DNA of 64,000 bases from Sipunculus nudus (taxonomy: Eukaryota > Annelida > Sipuncula > Golfingiida > Sipunculidae): contig CM049309.1 in the NCBI GenBank assembly GCA_026874595.1, forward strand, positions 8,647,076 to 8,711,075. The letters are read 5' to 3'. The notes under the pieces are model-generated. The model did no database searches. It was not told the origin of the DNA and worked only from the letters and a program-made list of their open reading frames with translations. Each line of letters begins with the position of its first letter. The first letter of the stretch is position 1. The position numbers and the translations under genes were made by a program. Of the stretch, positions 1 to 13,470 are shown piece by piece.

Positions 1-370
1 AATATGTGACATGGTGCTTGAAAACTTGAATAAAATCTACAGTTTTTGATCAATTGATTTCAAATTTTTGGTATAAACAGATGAAATACTAATAAAAACA
101 TACTGTGAAAATTAAATCCACAGCAGGTACAGGAAAAAAATGTGCCATGGTCAAAGTTGGGCAAAATTTAAGGTACCAATTTTTTATTTTTGCTAATATT
201 TTAAAAAATAAAAAGATTTTGATCTGATTTTGGATAGATTTTATTTAATTTTGATTAATTAAAGGTATATTATTGGAAAAAAGTCCTTAGCTTTAACATG
301 TTTTGTGTTAAGTGATCAAATATCTTTCCTGATTTTTTACAAAATGCATTATGTTTGGGCCCATAACTTT
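1..370. other. No gene seen
   Basis: AT-rich sequence with no exon-like segment or recognisable repeat end. Confidence 0.5.
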
Positions 371-1059
371 TTAGCGAACCTGTGAGCTTATGCGATGGTG
401 TGGCGTCGTCCGTCGTCTGTACGTTAACCCATACTATCTTGAAAACGGCACGAATTAGCATCACGAAATTTTATGCATAAAATTGGTCATCTAAAAAACT
501 CTATCAGATTTTGCTTATTTTTTGGCTAACTGCATTTTCTTAGATTTTATAGGGAAAAAGCTAAAAAAAACTTAAAAAATCTTCTTCTCTGAATCTGTTC
601 AGCCAAATTTTTCAATATTTTACAGAAATGATTCCTGGAACAATCTCTCTCTAGTTTGTTCGAATGGTTTTAGTTTGGTGATTTTTGGCCGAGTTACAGG
701 AAGTTGAACTTAGTCATCTGTCTAAAAAAGCATACTAAAATTACAATCTCAGAAATGGCTTGAGCTATCATCACCAAATTTTATGCCAATGTTGGTCACA
801 TGAGTCATATCTGAAATTGAGGTATTGGTGGGGCCACCTGCATTGGCCTTTTTTGTACTGGGGTCATCAATGCCCGTATCATACTGACAGCTACAAATAA
901 CTTCTTCTCTGAAACAAAATGGCCAAATTGTTTAATATCGCACAGAAATGATCCTAGGGTAGTGCTTTCTGAAGTTTGTTCAAATGGTCTCAGTTCAGTG
1001 ACTTTTGGCTAAGTTATGGGAAGCTGAATTTAGTCATATGCCATGAAAGCCCATTTTAG

Positions 1060-1575
1060 CTAAGTGGCTACAAAAATCTTCTTCTCAAAAACCACTGGGC
1101 CAAATTCTTAAATCTCACACAGTAATTATCCTTAGATGTTGATAATTCAAGTTTGTTCAAATGGTCTCAGTTCAGTGATATTTGGCTGAGTTATGGGAAG
1201 CTGAATTTAGTCATGTGCCATAACAGTCCATGTAAGCTAAGTGGCTACAAAAATCTTCTTCTCAAAAACCACTGGGCCAAATTCTGAAATCTCACACATT
1301 AATTATTCTTAGATGTTGATAATTCAATTTTGTTCAAATGGTCTCAGTTCAGTGACTTTTGGCTGAGTTATTGGAAGCTTAATTTAGTCATATGCCATAA
1401 CAGCCCATGTTAGCTAAGTGGCTACAAAAATCTTCTTCTCAAAAACCACTGGGCCAAATTCTTAAATCTCACACAGTAATTATCCTTAGAAGTTGATAAT
1501 TCAAGTTTGTTCAAATGGTTTTGGTTCAATGATTTTTGGCTGAGTTATGGGAAGCTGAACTTTTCCATTTTGCTG
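1060..1575 (+). repeat. Tandem array of about 178-bp units in family 1
   Basis: Three close copies starting at CTACAAAAATCTTCTTCTC (about 1070, 1246, 1424). More diverged copies lie upstream (about 600 and 900) and again at 2080 and 24950. Each unit contains the segments GGCCAAATT and GTTCAAATGGT. Confidence 0.8.
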
Positions 1576-2334
1576 TATTTTCCCATATGAGTTATAAACC
1601 TACAAAATGTTTTTTGACTGATGATACTAGGCCAGTTTGTTTAATATTTTGCAAGAATAATTCCCTGAATCATTCTAATAATAATTGTCTTTTATGGTTG
1701 CAATAAATGAATTTTGGCTGAATTATAAAGATTGAATTGAGTCATTTTACCATATATGTTAGCTGTGTGAAGCAGATACATCTAGCCTAGCACCAGTTTA
1801 TCAGCATCCATTACATCATGCCTTCAGACATTTAGATTTCAGAATATCTATGGAAAATATTGATAAGAATGTTTTTTAAAAGTTTTTAAAAAATTTAGAT
1901 TTATGATATTACATATCATCTGTACTCTAACTCATAATTTCTCAGGAATAGCAGGAGCTACCATTCCCAAATTTTATGCAATTATCAGTCACATATCAAA
2001 TGTTGATGGATTCAGCTTAATTTTGCTATTTGCATTTACTTACATTTTACAGGGAAAAAGCTGTAAAAAACTTTAAAAGTCTTCTTCTTGTAAACAGTCC
2101 AGCCAAATTGTTCAATATTTTACAGAAATGATCCCAGAGGCAAGCCTTCTCAAGTTTGTTCAAATGGTTTGTGTTGGATAAATTTTAGCAGAGTTACATA
2201 ACAGGCCAAGATTGTGTATGTTTCTTGAATAGGTTGAGAAACTGCCAACTGTTTCAGATTTGGCAACAGATCAAGAGTTCATTCAGTGCAGCCAAATATA
2301 GGTCAACAGTTCAATCAGTGCAGCCAAGCACAAG

Positions 2335-2430
2335 GCATGTGATCACCTCATGGGCAGCATGTGATCATCTCATGGGTAGCATGTGATCACCTCATGAGTA
2401 TCATGTGATCACCTCATGGGTGTCATGCCC
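2335..2430 (+). repeat. 22-bp tandem repeat with TGATCA core
   Basis: Four copies of CATGTGATCACCTCATGGG with small changes, each holding the palindrome TGATCA. Flanking copies of GGTCAAGAGTTCACTCAGTG extend to about 2660. Confidence 0.75.
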
Positions 2431-3289
2431 CTCAGGGCTGCATATGGAGCCAATCTGTGAGCTTATGCAATTGTGTGGCTACTATTTCAGATTTGGCAAT
2501 AGTTAAAAGGTCAGCGTGGATTTATTTATAGCTTTGGCAGACTGCCAACTGTGTCAGATTATGCAACAGGTCAAGAGTTCACTCAGTGCAGCCTGGTACA
2601 GGTCAAAAGTTCACTCAGTCTAGCCAGGTGCAGGTCAAGAGTTCACTCAGTGCAGTAGCCTGAGCCAGTAATTTGTCACAGTACACTCGGGGCAACAGCC
2701 TTTCTTACCTGAGCCTGGTCAGCCCCATGCATCAGACTCAAGGTAAGTTTGATGTATTGGCCTGATATTCTGACCTGTCTGTGTCTTTAATGGCTTTCTC
2801 GTTCACAAGACAGGTGTCCCATCTACAATGACTTTTGCAAAGTGTATGTGCCTGCTTAATTCTACGGAGGAATTTGATATATCAGCCTGAAATTGGGCAT
2901 ATTTATACATGTCAAATAGCTTTGTCGTATACAAGACTGGTGGTGCCACCTACAATAATTTTTGTGTTGCCAGAATTTCAGCAGTGATGTTTGTGTATTG
3001 TTTCTTGTTCAAAATGTTGAGTACTTGCATTGTTCATATATATGAAAAGTAGTGGTTCAGTATTGAAGCGTTATACCTGGTGTATATCCATATGCACAGG
3101 TTCACATTAGGCCTGTAGGCCTTGATTAATTATATAATACAGACCCAATTTCTGGCATGTACATAGGAACTATATAGAGGAATATTTATGGTAAATATGA
3201 GGAAAAACAGGTGAGTGGTTTTGATATTAGGCAGTCCTGAAATGTGAAAATAGGGTTTTAATAAAAAATTGAGGTTTTCCTGAATTTCT

Positions 3290-3477
3290 CAAAGGAACGA
3301 AGTCGCAAAGACCCAGTTTTCGGCTTTTAACATCATGCCGAATTTTGGATTCCTAGGTCTTACGGTTTCAAAACGTGCCAGTTTAATGGACAGACGGACG
3401 GACGGAGGGCAAGATGGACAGCTGATGGACAAAGGACCACAACTATGCTCAGATGACTTATAGTCAGCTGAGCTAAA
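3290..3477 (-). mobile_element. Inverted, truncated 5' end of a family 2 element
   Basis: The reverse complement starts TTTTAGCTCAGCTGACTATA and continues into a GTCCGTCCGTC stretch, as at 3712 and 45886. It lacks the internal array and the 3' end. Confidence 0.65.
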
Positions 3478-3711
3478 AACCAAGTCACAACTAGGGACCA
3501 AATCAAATACATTCAAGATATTAAGGGAAAATATTTCACATATGAGGTCTGTATTATGTTGTTCCATATTGACTTAAAGCCTAAATATATGCTGATCACA
3601 TGCACAGATATAAACATTGTAAAAAAAGTTTATAGTTCCCAGTAAACCTGAGTAAACAGCATTGAGAAAATAGATAAAATTTTTATTTCGAATATCTACT
3701 AAATTTCTTTT

Positions 3712-3780
3712 TTAGCTCAGCTGACTGAAAGTCATCTGAGCTATAGCGATCACTCTTTGTCCGTCGTCCGTCTGTCTGTC

Positions 3781-3811
<31 letters not shown>

Positions 3812-6800
3812 TAACCAGGCACAAATCGTAACCGCTAGAACTGGAATCTTCTTACTTGACATCCTGGGAGGTCCATGAAAAATCTCCTTGGAAACCAGAA
3901 ATTAGGTCTCTGTTACCCATATCCTTCGAGCTATGGGGCCCAAAAGTACCCCCCAGAAAAGTCCAAAATTTCATACAAAAACTTCAATATCTCATTAACA
4001 ACTTGACTGATGGTCATGATTTTTGGCATACATATTGATCATGAGAGGTTCCATCAGTTCCTGAAGACTGGTGGCGCCACCTGTATTTTTCGATTTTTTA
4101 CGAATTTTTTTCTCTATTTTTGAGACCTTTAAAAATGTGAACATCTGTTAACAAGGCACAAATCGTAATGACTGGACTTAGAATCTTCATTCTCGACACA
4201 CTGAGAGACCTATGAAAAGTCTCCATGGAAACCAGAAATTAGGTCTCTGTTACCCATATCCTTCCAGCTATGGGGCCCCAAACTACCCCCCAGAAAAGTA
4301 AAAAATTTCAAACAAAAACTTCAATATCTCATTAAATACTTGACTGATTGTCATGATTTTTGTCATATTTATTGATCATGAGATGTTCCATCACTTCCTG
4401 CAGACTGGTGGCGCCACCTGTATCGTTCAATTTTTTACGAATTTTTTTCTCTATTTTTGAGACCTTTCAAAATGTAAACATCTGTTAACAAGGCACAAAT
4501 CATAAAGACTGGACCTAGAATCTTCATTCTTGACACACTGAGAGACCCATGAAAAGTCTCCATGGAAACCAGAAATTAGGTCTCTGTTACCCATATTCTT
4601 CGAGCTATGGAGCCCTAAAGTACCCCCAAGAAAAGTAAAAAATTTCATACAAAAACTTCAATATCTCATTAACTACTTGACTGATGGTCATGATTTGTAG
4701 CATAACTATTGATCATGAGATGTTCCATCAGTTCCTGCAGACTGGTGGCGCCACCTGTATTGTTCGATTTTTTACGATTTTTTCCTCTATTTATGAGACC
4801 TTTATGGATGCTGTCATCTGTTAGCATGGCACAAATCGTAACGACTGGACCTAGAATCTTCATTCTTGACACACTGAGAGGTCCATGAAAAATATCCTTG
4901 GAAACCAGAAATTAGGTCTCTGTTAACCACATCCTTCGAGCTATGGGGCCCCAAAGTACCCCCCCCCCCCGAGTAGTCAAAAATTTCATACAAAAACTTC
5001 AATATCTCAATAACTACATCACTGATGGTCATGATTTTTGGCATACATATTCATTATGAAATGTTCCATCAGTTCCTGCAGACTTGTGGCGCCACCTGTA
5101 TTGTTTGATTTTTTACAATTTTTTCCTTTATTTTTGAGACCTTTAAGGATGCTGTCATCTGTTAACGTGGCACAAATCATAAGGACTGGACCTAGAATCT
5201 TCATTCTCGACACACTGAGAGACCTATGAAAAGTCTCCATGGAAACCAAAATTAGGTCTCTGTTACCCATATTCTCCGAGCTATGGAGCCCTAAAGTACC
5301 CCCAAGAAAAGTAAAAAATTTCATACAAAAACTTCAATATCTCATTAACTACTTGAATGATGGTCATGATTTGTGGCATAACTATTGATCATGAGATGTG
5401 TCATCTGTTCCTGCAGACTGGTGGCGCCACCTGTATTGTTCGATTTTTTACGATTTTTTTCCTCAATTTTTGAGACCTTTAAGGATGCTGTCATCTGTTA
5501 GCATGGCACAAATAGTAACGACTGGACCTAGAATCTTCATTCTCAACACACTAGAAGACCTATGAAAAGTCTCCATGGAAACCAGAAATTAGGTCTCTGT
5601 TAACCATATCCTTCGAGCAATGGGGCCCCAAAGTACCCCCCCAGAGTAGTCAAAAATTTCATACAAAAACTTCAATATCTCAATAACTACATCACTGATG
5701 GTCATGATTTTTGGCATACATATTGATTATGAGATGTTCCATCAGTTCCTGCAGACTGGTGGAGCCACCTATGTTTAGCTATCAAAAGGGTACAAATTGC
5801 AACAACTGGACCTAGAAACTTCATTCTTGTCATGCAAGGAGGCCCATGAAGAGTGCCTGTGGAAACTTGAAATTAGGTCTCTGTTACCCATATCCTTCAA
5901 GCTATAGGACTCTGAAGTATCCCTCAGAATAATGGACAATTTGATACAAAAGCTGAAGTATCTGAACAACTAATACGGAGATCATCATGATTCTTTGCAT
6001 GGATATTGACCATTAAGTGTTTTTAGCTCAGCTGACTGTAAGTCATCTGAAGTATCCCTCAGAATAATGGACAATTTGATACAAAACCTCAAGTATCTAA
6101 ACAACTATTGCAGTGATCACCATGATTCTTTGCATGGATATTGATCATGGAATGTGTCATCAGTTTCTGCAGTATGGTGGCGCCACCTGTATTTTTTTTT
6201 ATTTTTACGAATTTTTTTCTCTATTTTTGAGACCTCATAAGATGCGGTCATCTGTTAACATGGCACAAATTGTAACAACTGGACCTAGAATCTTCTCTCT
6301 TGACATGCTGAGAGGCCCATGAAAAGTTTCCTTAAAAACTTGAAATTAGGTCTCTGTTACCCATAACCTCTGAGCTATGGGGCTCCGAAGTACCCCCCAG
6401 AATAATGGAAAATTTGATACAAAAGCTCAAGTATCTGAACAATTATTATATTGATCACCATGATTCTTTGCATGGATATTGATCATGAAATGTTTCATCA
6501 GTTTCTGCATTCTGGTGGCGCCACCTGTATTTTTTCAATTTTTAGCTCAGCTGACTGAAAGTCATCTGAGCTGTAGGGATCACCTTTTGTCCGTCGTCCG
6601 TCCGGCCATCCAGGCGTCTGTCTGTTAACAGGGCACAAATTGTAACCGCTAGACCGGGAATCTTCTTACTTGAAATCCTGGGAGGTCTATGGAAATTCTC
6701 CTTGAAAACCTGAAATTAGGTCACTGTGACCTATATTCTTTGAGCTATGGGGTTCTGAAGTACCCCCCAGAATAATGCAAAATTTAATACAAAAGCTCAA

Positions 6801-7736
6801 GTATCTGAACAACTAATGCATTAATCACCATGATTTTTTGCATGGATATTGATCATGGAGTGTTTCATCAATTTCTGGAGATTGGTGGCGCCACCTATAT
6901 TTTTTTTATTTTTTACGATTTTTTTTCTCTACTTTTGTGATCTTTAAACATTTGGTCATCTGTAAACAGGGCACAAATCATAATGACTGGACCTAGAATC
7001 TTCTGTCCTCACCTCGAGGGAAGCCCATAAAAGGTCTACATGGAAACCCGAAATAAGGTCCCTGTTACCCATATTCTGTGAGCTATGGGGCCCTGAAGTA
7101 CCCCCCAGAATAAAGATTTGGTCATATATTAACAGGGCACAGATCATAATGACTGGACCTAGAATCTTCTGTCCTCACCTCGAGGGAAGCCCATAAAAGG
7201 TCTACATGTAAACCCGAAATAAGGTCCCTGTTACCCATATCCTTCATGCTCTGGGGCTCCGAAGTACTCCCCAGAATAAAGATTTGGTCATCTGTTAACA
7301 GAGCACAAATTATGACTTGACCTAGAATCTCCTTTCTTGATATGCTGGGAGGCCCCTGAAAAGTCTCCTTGTGCACCTGAAATTACATCTCTGTTACCCA
7401 TATCCTTCATCCTATGCGGCTTTGAAATACCCCCCAGAATAAACATTTGGTCATCTGTTAACAGGGCACAAATCAGAATAACTGGACCTAGAATTTTATT
7501 TTTTGACATGCTGGGAGACCCCTGAAAAGTCATCTTGTAAACCTTGAAAATAGGTGTCTGTTACCCATATCCTTCATGCTACAGAGCTCCATAGTACCCC
7601 AATGAATATTGGATGATTTTATACAAAAGGTCAAGTTTGGAAAAAGTATTTCATTCAATTTTGACATTCAGATGATAAAATTACTTTTGTCAATGTCTTC
7701 CTGGTCAGCTGAGTGTCATGACCCCTGGGTCACTTG
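3712..7736 (+). mobile_element. Family 2 element(s) with about 340-bp internal tandem array
   Basis: The 5' end TTTAGCTCAGCTGACTGAAA forms a hairpin (AGCTCAG-C-TGACT, loop GAA, AGTCA-T-CTGAGCT). It is followed by GTCCGTCGTCCGTCTGTC and about ten units of roughly 340 bp, most containing GGTGGCGCCACC. The 3' end has GTCAGCTGAG, the inverse of the 5' motif, then a hairpin TGACCC-CT-GGGTCA. A second 5' end at 6538 and a partial one at about 6018 show nested or tandem insertion. From about 6960 the period falls to about 165 bp. Open frames here are by-products of the repeat. Confidence 0.75.
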
Positions 7737-10700
7737 TTTAAATCAGAAAGAAAAAAAATAGATCCATTCTATAATTAACATCAAATTTTTAGGACTGGTC
7801 AAAACATAAAATATATTCCTGAGGAAAAGGAAAATGGTGCTTTAGATAAGTGGATGATTGATTTACATAGATGAATCCTGTCGAAAGTGGTGTATTTCCA
7901 AATGATGTATTCATTGCTTTGTGGATATTTTCTGATTGGGGCTATTGGAACCAAAGTGCAGAATTTGGAGAAAATCTGTCAATTTGATTTCACTGTCCCA
8001 GAGGTGGGACAAAAAATTGCGTCCAAGAAGTGGTACAGTACCACCAGGACTGGGACTATATCACAATCATGTTGTGGTAGAAGTATATACAGAACATCAG
8101 AAACTGTCTGTTCATCAAAATACAGTCACATTTTATTCTGATGGCACTGGGCCCACTGGGTAGACACAAATATGCCACTGGGCTTTCAGTTTCCCAGTCA
8201 GGTGGCTGACCAGATATTTATTCAAAATTTGTTTGAAATTTTTGTTTTATTGTCCTTGGCCAATGGTAGAGTTACATGCTTGTGAAAGTTTTTCATTTTT
8301 TGTTCATCTGCAGTGAAGAGCAAATTTTTCAAGGCTCACTGTAGTAATATGTATCTGTGGGCTCTTTGGGTTAGATTTTAAATAAATGTGTTTCAGAAAT
8401 ATATAGTAGCATATAACAATGCTTTTCGAATCCTGCATAATTTGCCCAGACACTGTAGTGCCAGTGAAACGTTTGCCACAGCAAAATCTTTGGGTTAGAT
8501 TTTAAATAAATGTGTTTCAGAAATATACAGTAGCATTTAACAATGCTTTTCAAATCCTGCATAATTTGCCCAGACACTGTAGTACCAGTGAAATGTTTGC
8601 CACAGCAAATGTACGGTCATGTTAGACCAGGGCAAGAAAACATATTATTAGTTTTGCAAAGTTGATTTCAAATGTCTAACAGTACTCTTAGGGGTGCTTT
8701 GATAAAAAGTGATGTTTTTAATCATTCTATTTTACTACAGAGATGGTACAAGATTTAATATCTTTTACATATGTGAACTGTGATATGTGTGATATAAGCT
8801 TATAAGCCTTATATCTTATAAAAATGCATTTAAGTAAATTTTTGGGGGCATTTATGAAATACGATTTTGATATATCTAATTTTTCTAACTTTAATATGAT
8901 TGTAGCATTCATGCAATATGAGTACAGTTTCAAATATACATTACATTAATCATCAAACCTGACACAAAACAAAAAAGAGTTCCTAAAATAGGCCTTTGAA
9001 TATTAACTAACTATATTAAGGGAAAACCCTGATAATGTCAATGTCATATCTTTTTTATGCACCTCTCTCTGCTTTCACAATCAGGTGGTTTTCACACTGA
9101 TCTAGAGGTCAGGCTTAGCCAAGAATGTTAAATACAGAGAAGTGAAATATGGAGGAAAACATAAGAAAAAATCATGTTAATAAGATCCTTGAAAATTAAA
9201 AAAAAATGGCTATTGAAAATTCATTGAGGTGATCTATAAACACACTCCTAATAAATGTAAAAAACAGCTGTGTCAGTGAAAGCAAGGGCACTGGCATGTA
9301 TTCAAAACAGTGCCTTGAAATACTGTTGGTAGCAATTCAAGTATTGGCAGGAGCACACAGCGGTATTCAACCATTTCTGATTTGATTCAATCCTACTTCA
9401 TGCAACCACATGTGTACAAAGTTACTTGATATTGGCAATATGTATATAAGTGAAGCATATTTATTGGCCGTTCTTAACAGCACAATAAAAAACAGCTTAC
9501 TCATTATAGGGATTCATCTCATAAGGTTGTTTTGAAATTGAAACCATTTAGAAACCAGTCTCATGGCAGGATTTAAGATGGTTTGGTTTATTCATACCCA
9601 CTGTGATAATGCTGATTTTTTGTCGAAATGAATAAGATTCATTTTTTTTTTTTTTTACTTTTGACACTTAATATTGAAACAAGCTGGTAGCTGACACAGC
9701 ATACTCCACGGTATGATGAATGCTAGCTGTCTGTTTCAGGCAAAAAAAAAGGTTTGGTTTTCAGGCACTTTTTTTCATAAATCATAGCAGGCTTTTTTGG
9801 GTTTTTTTTTATATGTTTGGATAAAAATGTCAAATGATAAGGGGAAAAGCATGATAATAACTGATTTAATTGGCTAAACAAGTAAAAGCACTACATAAAC
9901 AAAGGAAATTTTATAAAAAATTGTATGATTTTATCTTGAAAGAAATGTCTGAGCGGCTGGAGCTCAAAATTGGTAAGTTTTTATTGTAAATCAAAATTAA
10001 AAAATTTGATGCAGGGGTTAAATATTGATGCTGGCGGTGGCTGAGAACCATACCTTTAATATTTTTTGGGCCTTAGGTATCAGACTGTATAGAGTTGAAG
10101 GCCCCCCAGCAGGGATTATATTGGGGACAGACCAAGAAGACAGATATGTATTGGGTATATATAGTAGGTTTCAGTGGGAAAATCTGTCACAGACTAGTAC
10201 TGGGTTTAGTGTTGAAATCTCAGATATAAAAAAAAGCAACTGATTCATTCAGCTTCTTCGGTTTTATTGAATTATTAATGACCTATATGAGTTTTTGTTC
10301 ATCAAATTAATTTTCCAATATATGGCACGAAATGCTGGAATAATTATTATTCATGCAATAATTATATTTATGTAGATAAAATTCATGACAGTACCTGGGG
10401 AGTTAATGTGCAAATTTTATGGTATTTGGATGAGTGATAAATATAGCACTAGATCTGAAGTTACAAGATTACTAATTTAGTTCATCTTCCTTCATGCTGA
10501 ACCATAATGAACACACTGATGCCCTTCAACATGTGATTAAAAAATTGAAGCATTGGTCACTGTATTGCTGGCCGGTCCCAAGTGATATCATAATAGGCAT
10601 ATATTATGTAAAAATTAACACAGGGGAATCCTTACAAAGTCAAACCAGACTTTTTATGCAAATTACCTTAAGGCTTTTATGCAGATAAACATTTGAGATA

Positions 10701-11880
10701 TCTTATGTAAATAAGTTTTTAGTTTATAAATATAAATGTGTATCATAAGATTTATGCAAATTAATAACATGTAAAATAGTATTAGTATTAGTGCATTTTA
10801 TGAATATAAACAACAGGACATTTCATGCAAATGAGTATTTATTGGTGTATTTTATGCAGATTAGCATCAGTCGATCCTCTGTCAGCCTCATGTCTGAATA
10901 AAAAGGAAACCTCCCATGGCAAATTTTATGGGACATGCTGGAAATTGTGGGTAACAGGATGCTGGCAGCAGTGGAGGAGTCAGTCTATCATTCACAGAAA
11001 CAACAAGCTTTGTATTTTAAACTCCGCAAGATAAATGTTATGTCAAGAATAACATTGGAAACTATGGTTTGATTTCTCCAGGAGACCTTATCAACACATT
11101 GGATATAACTCAGATGCCAGATGCTGTGTATTAATGGGAGCCGTTTTGTTCTGTATCTTGCTTTGGGAGTTTTTGATAGCTCTGACCGAGGCTGCATCTT
11201 TCCGCTGGTTGCCTCTATGGTCCCTGAAGCAAGAGATCTTTTTCAGGTCGAAGGAAACATTAAATCTTTGCATGCCCTTCAAGGTATCCCATACTGCATT
11301 ATTCACAAGCTGGCCCATCTGATAACATTCATGACATGTTTCTATAGGTTTTCCTGTAGCAATTTCAATATTGGTGGTCTAATGTCACTCATTTATATAA
11401 AATGCCTAGGTAAGATTGTCAGCATTGGTTTAAATAATTAAAAGGGATGATAATATCTTACTATTATGGCTGTGAATTTAAATAATTGTCATTAAACAGT
11501 TCACTATTTACATGATTTACATTATTTATATGATTTACATCATCTTTATTTAATCAATGGTTTAAAAAAGCAGTATCCTTATAGATTAACATGGTCATAT
11601 TAAATATTTATATTTAAAGTGTTAATGACTATAGCACTAACTGATCTTTCTTCTGAGAATACTTATTCACTTGCAGGTCCATGTGACAATTTTAGCCATT
11701 CTGAAAATAACATTAATTTACACCTGTAAAGGTGATAATTATTATATGTAATGCATAAAATAAGCAAATATAAAGCAGATTATTAGATTAAATTGATTCT
11801 CAACAAATTTATTTAAATGAATTTTGTGTGACCATGACAACTGAATATCAATGCAAAGACTTTTACTGCTGACAAGGAGG
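7737..11880. other. No gene recognised
   Basis: AT-rich, with homopolymer runs near 9640-9660 and 9745-9810. The only clear structure is the 124-bp duplication at 8364-8611. Short open frames at 10025-10243 and 11121-11441 show no recognised domain or supported splice pattern. Confidence 0.5.
8364..8611 (+). repeat. Tandem duplication, 124-bp unit, two copies
   Basis: CTTTGGGTTAGATTTTAAAT begins at 8364 and again at 8488. The two units are nearly identical through GTTTGCCACAGCAAA, indicating a recent duplication. Confidence 0.9.
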
Positions 11881-11889
11881 TGGTGTTTT

Positions 11890-13470
11890 CTCCCCTGTTT
11901 GAATTTTTGGTTAAGATCTTGGTAAAGGAGCTGTTCCAGAAGGGGTATAATGTTTTGTTGAAGGTGCGCACTCTACAGGGTGCCCTGTAGTTTCAGTTAT
12001 ATTTCTATCCCCAGACAAATTTGGGGATACTATGGTGTTATGATGGTCCAACTGCTGTAGATCATTTCTGTGGAATAATTCACAAATAATTAACAGATCT
12101 TTACCAAACTTGACATGCAAGTATGGTTGAGAGGACGAGACCTGTTTAAAAAACGGTCAAGATCTTTAATATGAGAGTGACCTTGACCTTGATAATGGAA
12201 TTTTTTGTTGAAAATCACAAATTCTTAAATATCTCCAGAAAGCTTGCATGGATTGCTCCAAAAATCAGAATGACCAAAGATTTTGGATACTGTTGTAATG
12301 CACAGGAAACTGATGGTGCTGCCTAGTATCCTTTTCTTGTGTTTGTACCATTTAACACACCTATAATTGCTACTAGACACTACTGTGAGCATTTTATGTC
12401 AAAAACTAATAGATGGATTTCTATTATATTATGCTTATGCATAGATATGGGTTATGGGATGAGGTTTATTTAAACTGTGGTCATGACCTTTTATAGAAGA
12501 GTGACCTTGACCTTGAATATTTCCATATTTGGTGAAAATCACACAAAATCTTAAATATCTCAAGAAAGGATGCATGGATTGGTCCAAAAATCAAGTTAAC
12601 TGAAGACCTTGGATAGCTTTGTCCTTTGATGGAGACAGGTGGCACTACTTTTTGTCTTTTTCTTGTTTTTGCGCCTTTTAATACCCCCATCATTGCCACT
12701 TGACAGTCCTGTTAGCATTATAAGTCAAAAACTAATAAACAGATTTCTTTCATATTATGCATTTGCATAGATATGAGATATTGGATGAGGTATATTTAAA
12801 TTAGGGTCATGACATGACATTACCATGAGAGTGGCCTTGACCTTGATTATTTACATAATTTCTGATGCCAAGAAATTTCTTGATTTATGCAGGGTTTTAA
12901 CCAATATTTTGAGAAGATATATGTCCTTTTGTCTTACCATGTGTCTGATAACTTTCAGTGTCACCATGATTACTTACCTGAGGGATTTGATGGATTTTCA
13001 ATAAATACACCATAACCTCTTACCAATAGATTATCATGCCTGAGTTTGATAATAGGCAAAATCAATGCATATTAATTAAGGTCAGAGGCAAACAGGCTAC
13101 TTTATTTAGTCGCTGTGAAAACTTTTATAACCAGGATTTAATAAGATGGATTTTAATGAAATTCAAGAGAAATATTAACCAGTATAATATCACACCTCAA
13201 TTTCAATTCCAAATAAATTCAATTCCCATGAAAATCTATGCATATTTATTGAGGGCAGAGGTAACCAGGTTTTGGTGGTGCAGTGATGACTTACCAAAAC
13301 TCTGATGAATTTTCATGAAACTCATTATGAATATTAACCAATAGAGTTTCTCACCTTAATTACATTTTCTGCAAAATTCATGTACTGGTATGAGTATTTA
13401 GATCAGAGGTCACAAGACATACAATGGACATATTATGCACCATTTGTGGTACTTGATATTCCAAGTTGCA
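11890..13470 (+). repeat. Degenerate tandem repeat family with GTGACCTTGACCTTGA
   Basis: Units of roughly 320-330 bp share GAGAGTGACCTTGACCTTGA (12175, 12500, 12830), a GAAAATCACA segment, and CATTGCCACTTGACAG or a relative. Weaker related units, spaced about 160-175 bp around GTCAGAGGCAAACAGG, continue to about 13470. A fragment of the same family sits at 39484-39858. Old and decayed; no ends identified. Confidence 0.6.

Larger units (their letters stand above)
371..3124 (+). mobile_element. Family 1 non-autonomous element, copy A
   Basis: The 5' end TTAGCGAACCTGTGAGC and the 3' end CACAGGTTCACATTAGGCC are both shared with the copy at 24719-27435. GCGAACCTGTG recurs inverted near the 3' end and is followed by a hairpin AGGCC-TGTA-GGCCT and a terminal TTG. 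Inside are a GTCCGTC stretch (about 405-425), a tandem array of about 178-bp units (600-1570), and short direct repeats near 2230-2660. No transposase coding is visible. Confidence 0.7.

Noticed and set aside
3856-7533. Many short open frames on both strands in the 3.8-7.7 kb array and its relatives at 46 kb
   Set aside because: They recur because the DNA unit recurs; frames break between units and on both strands alike.
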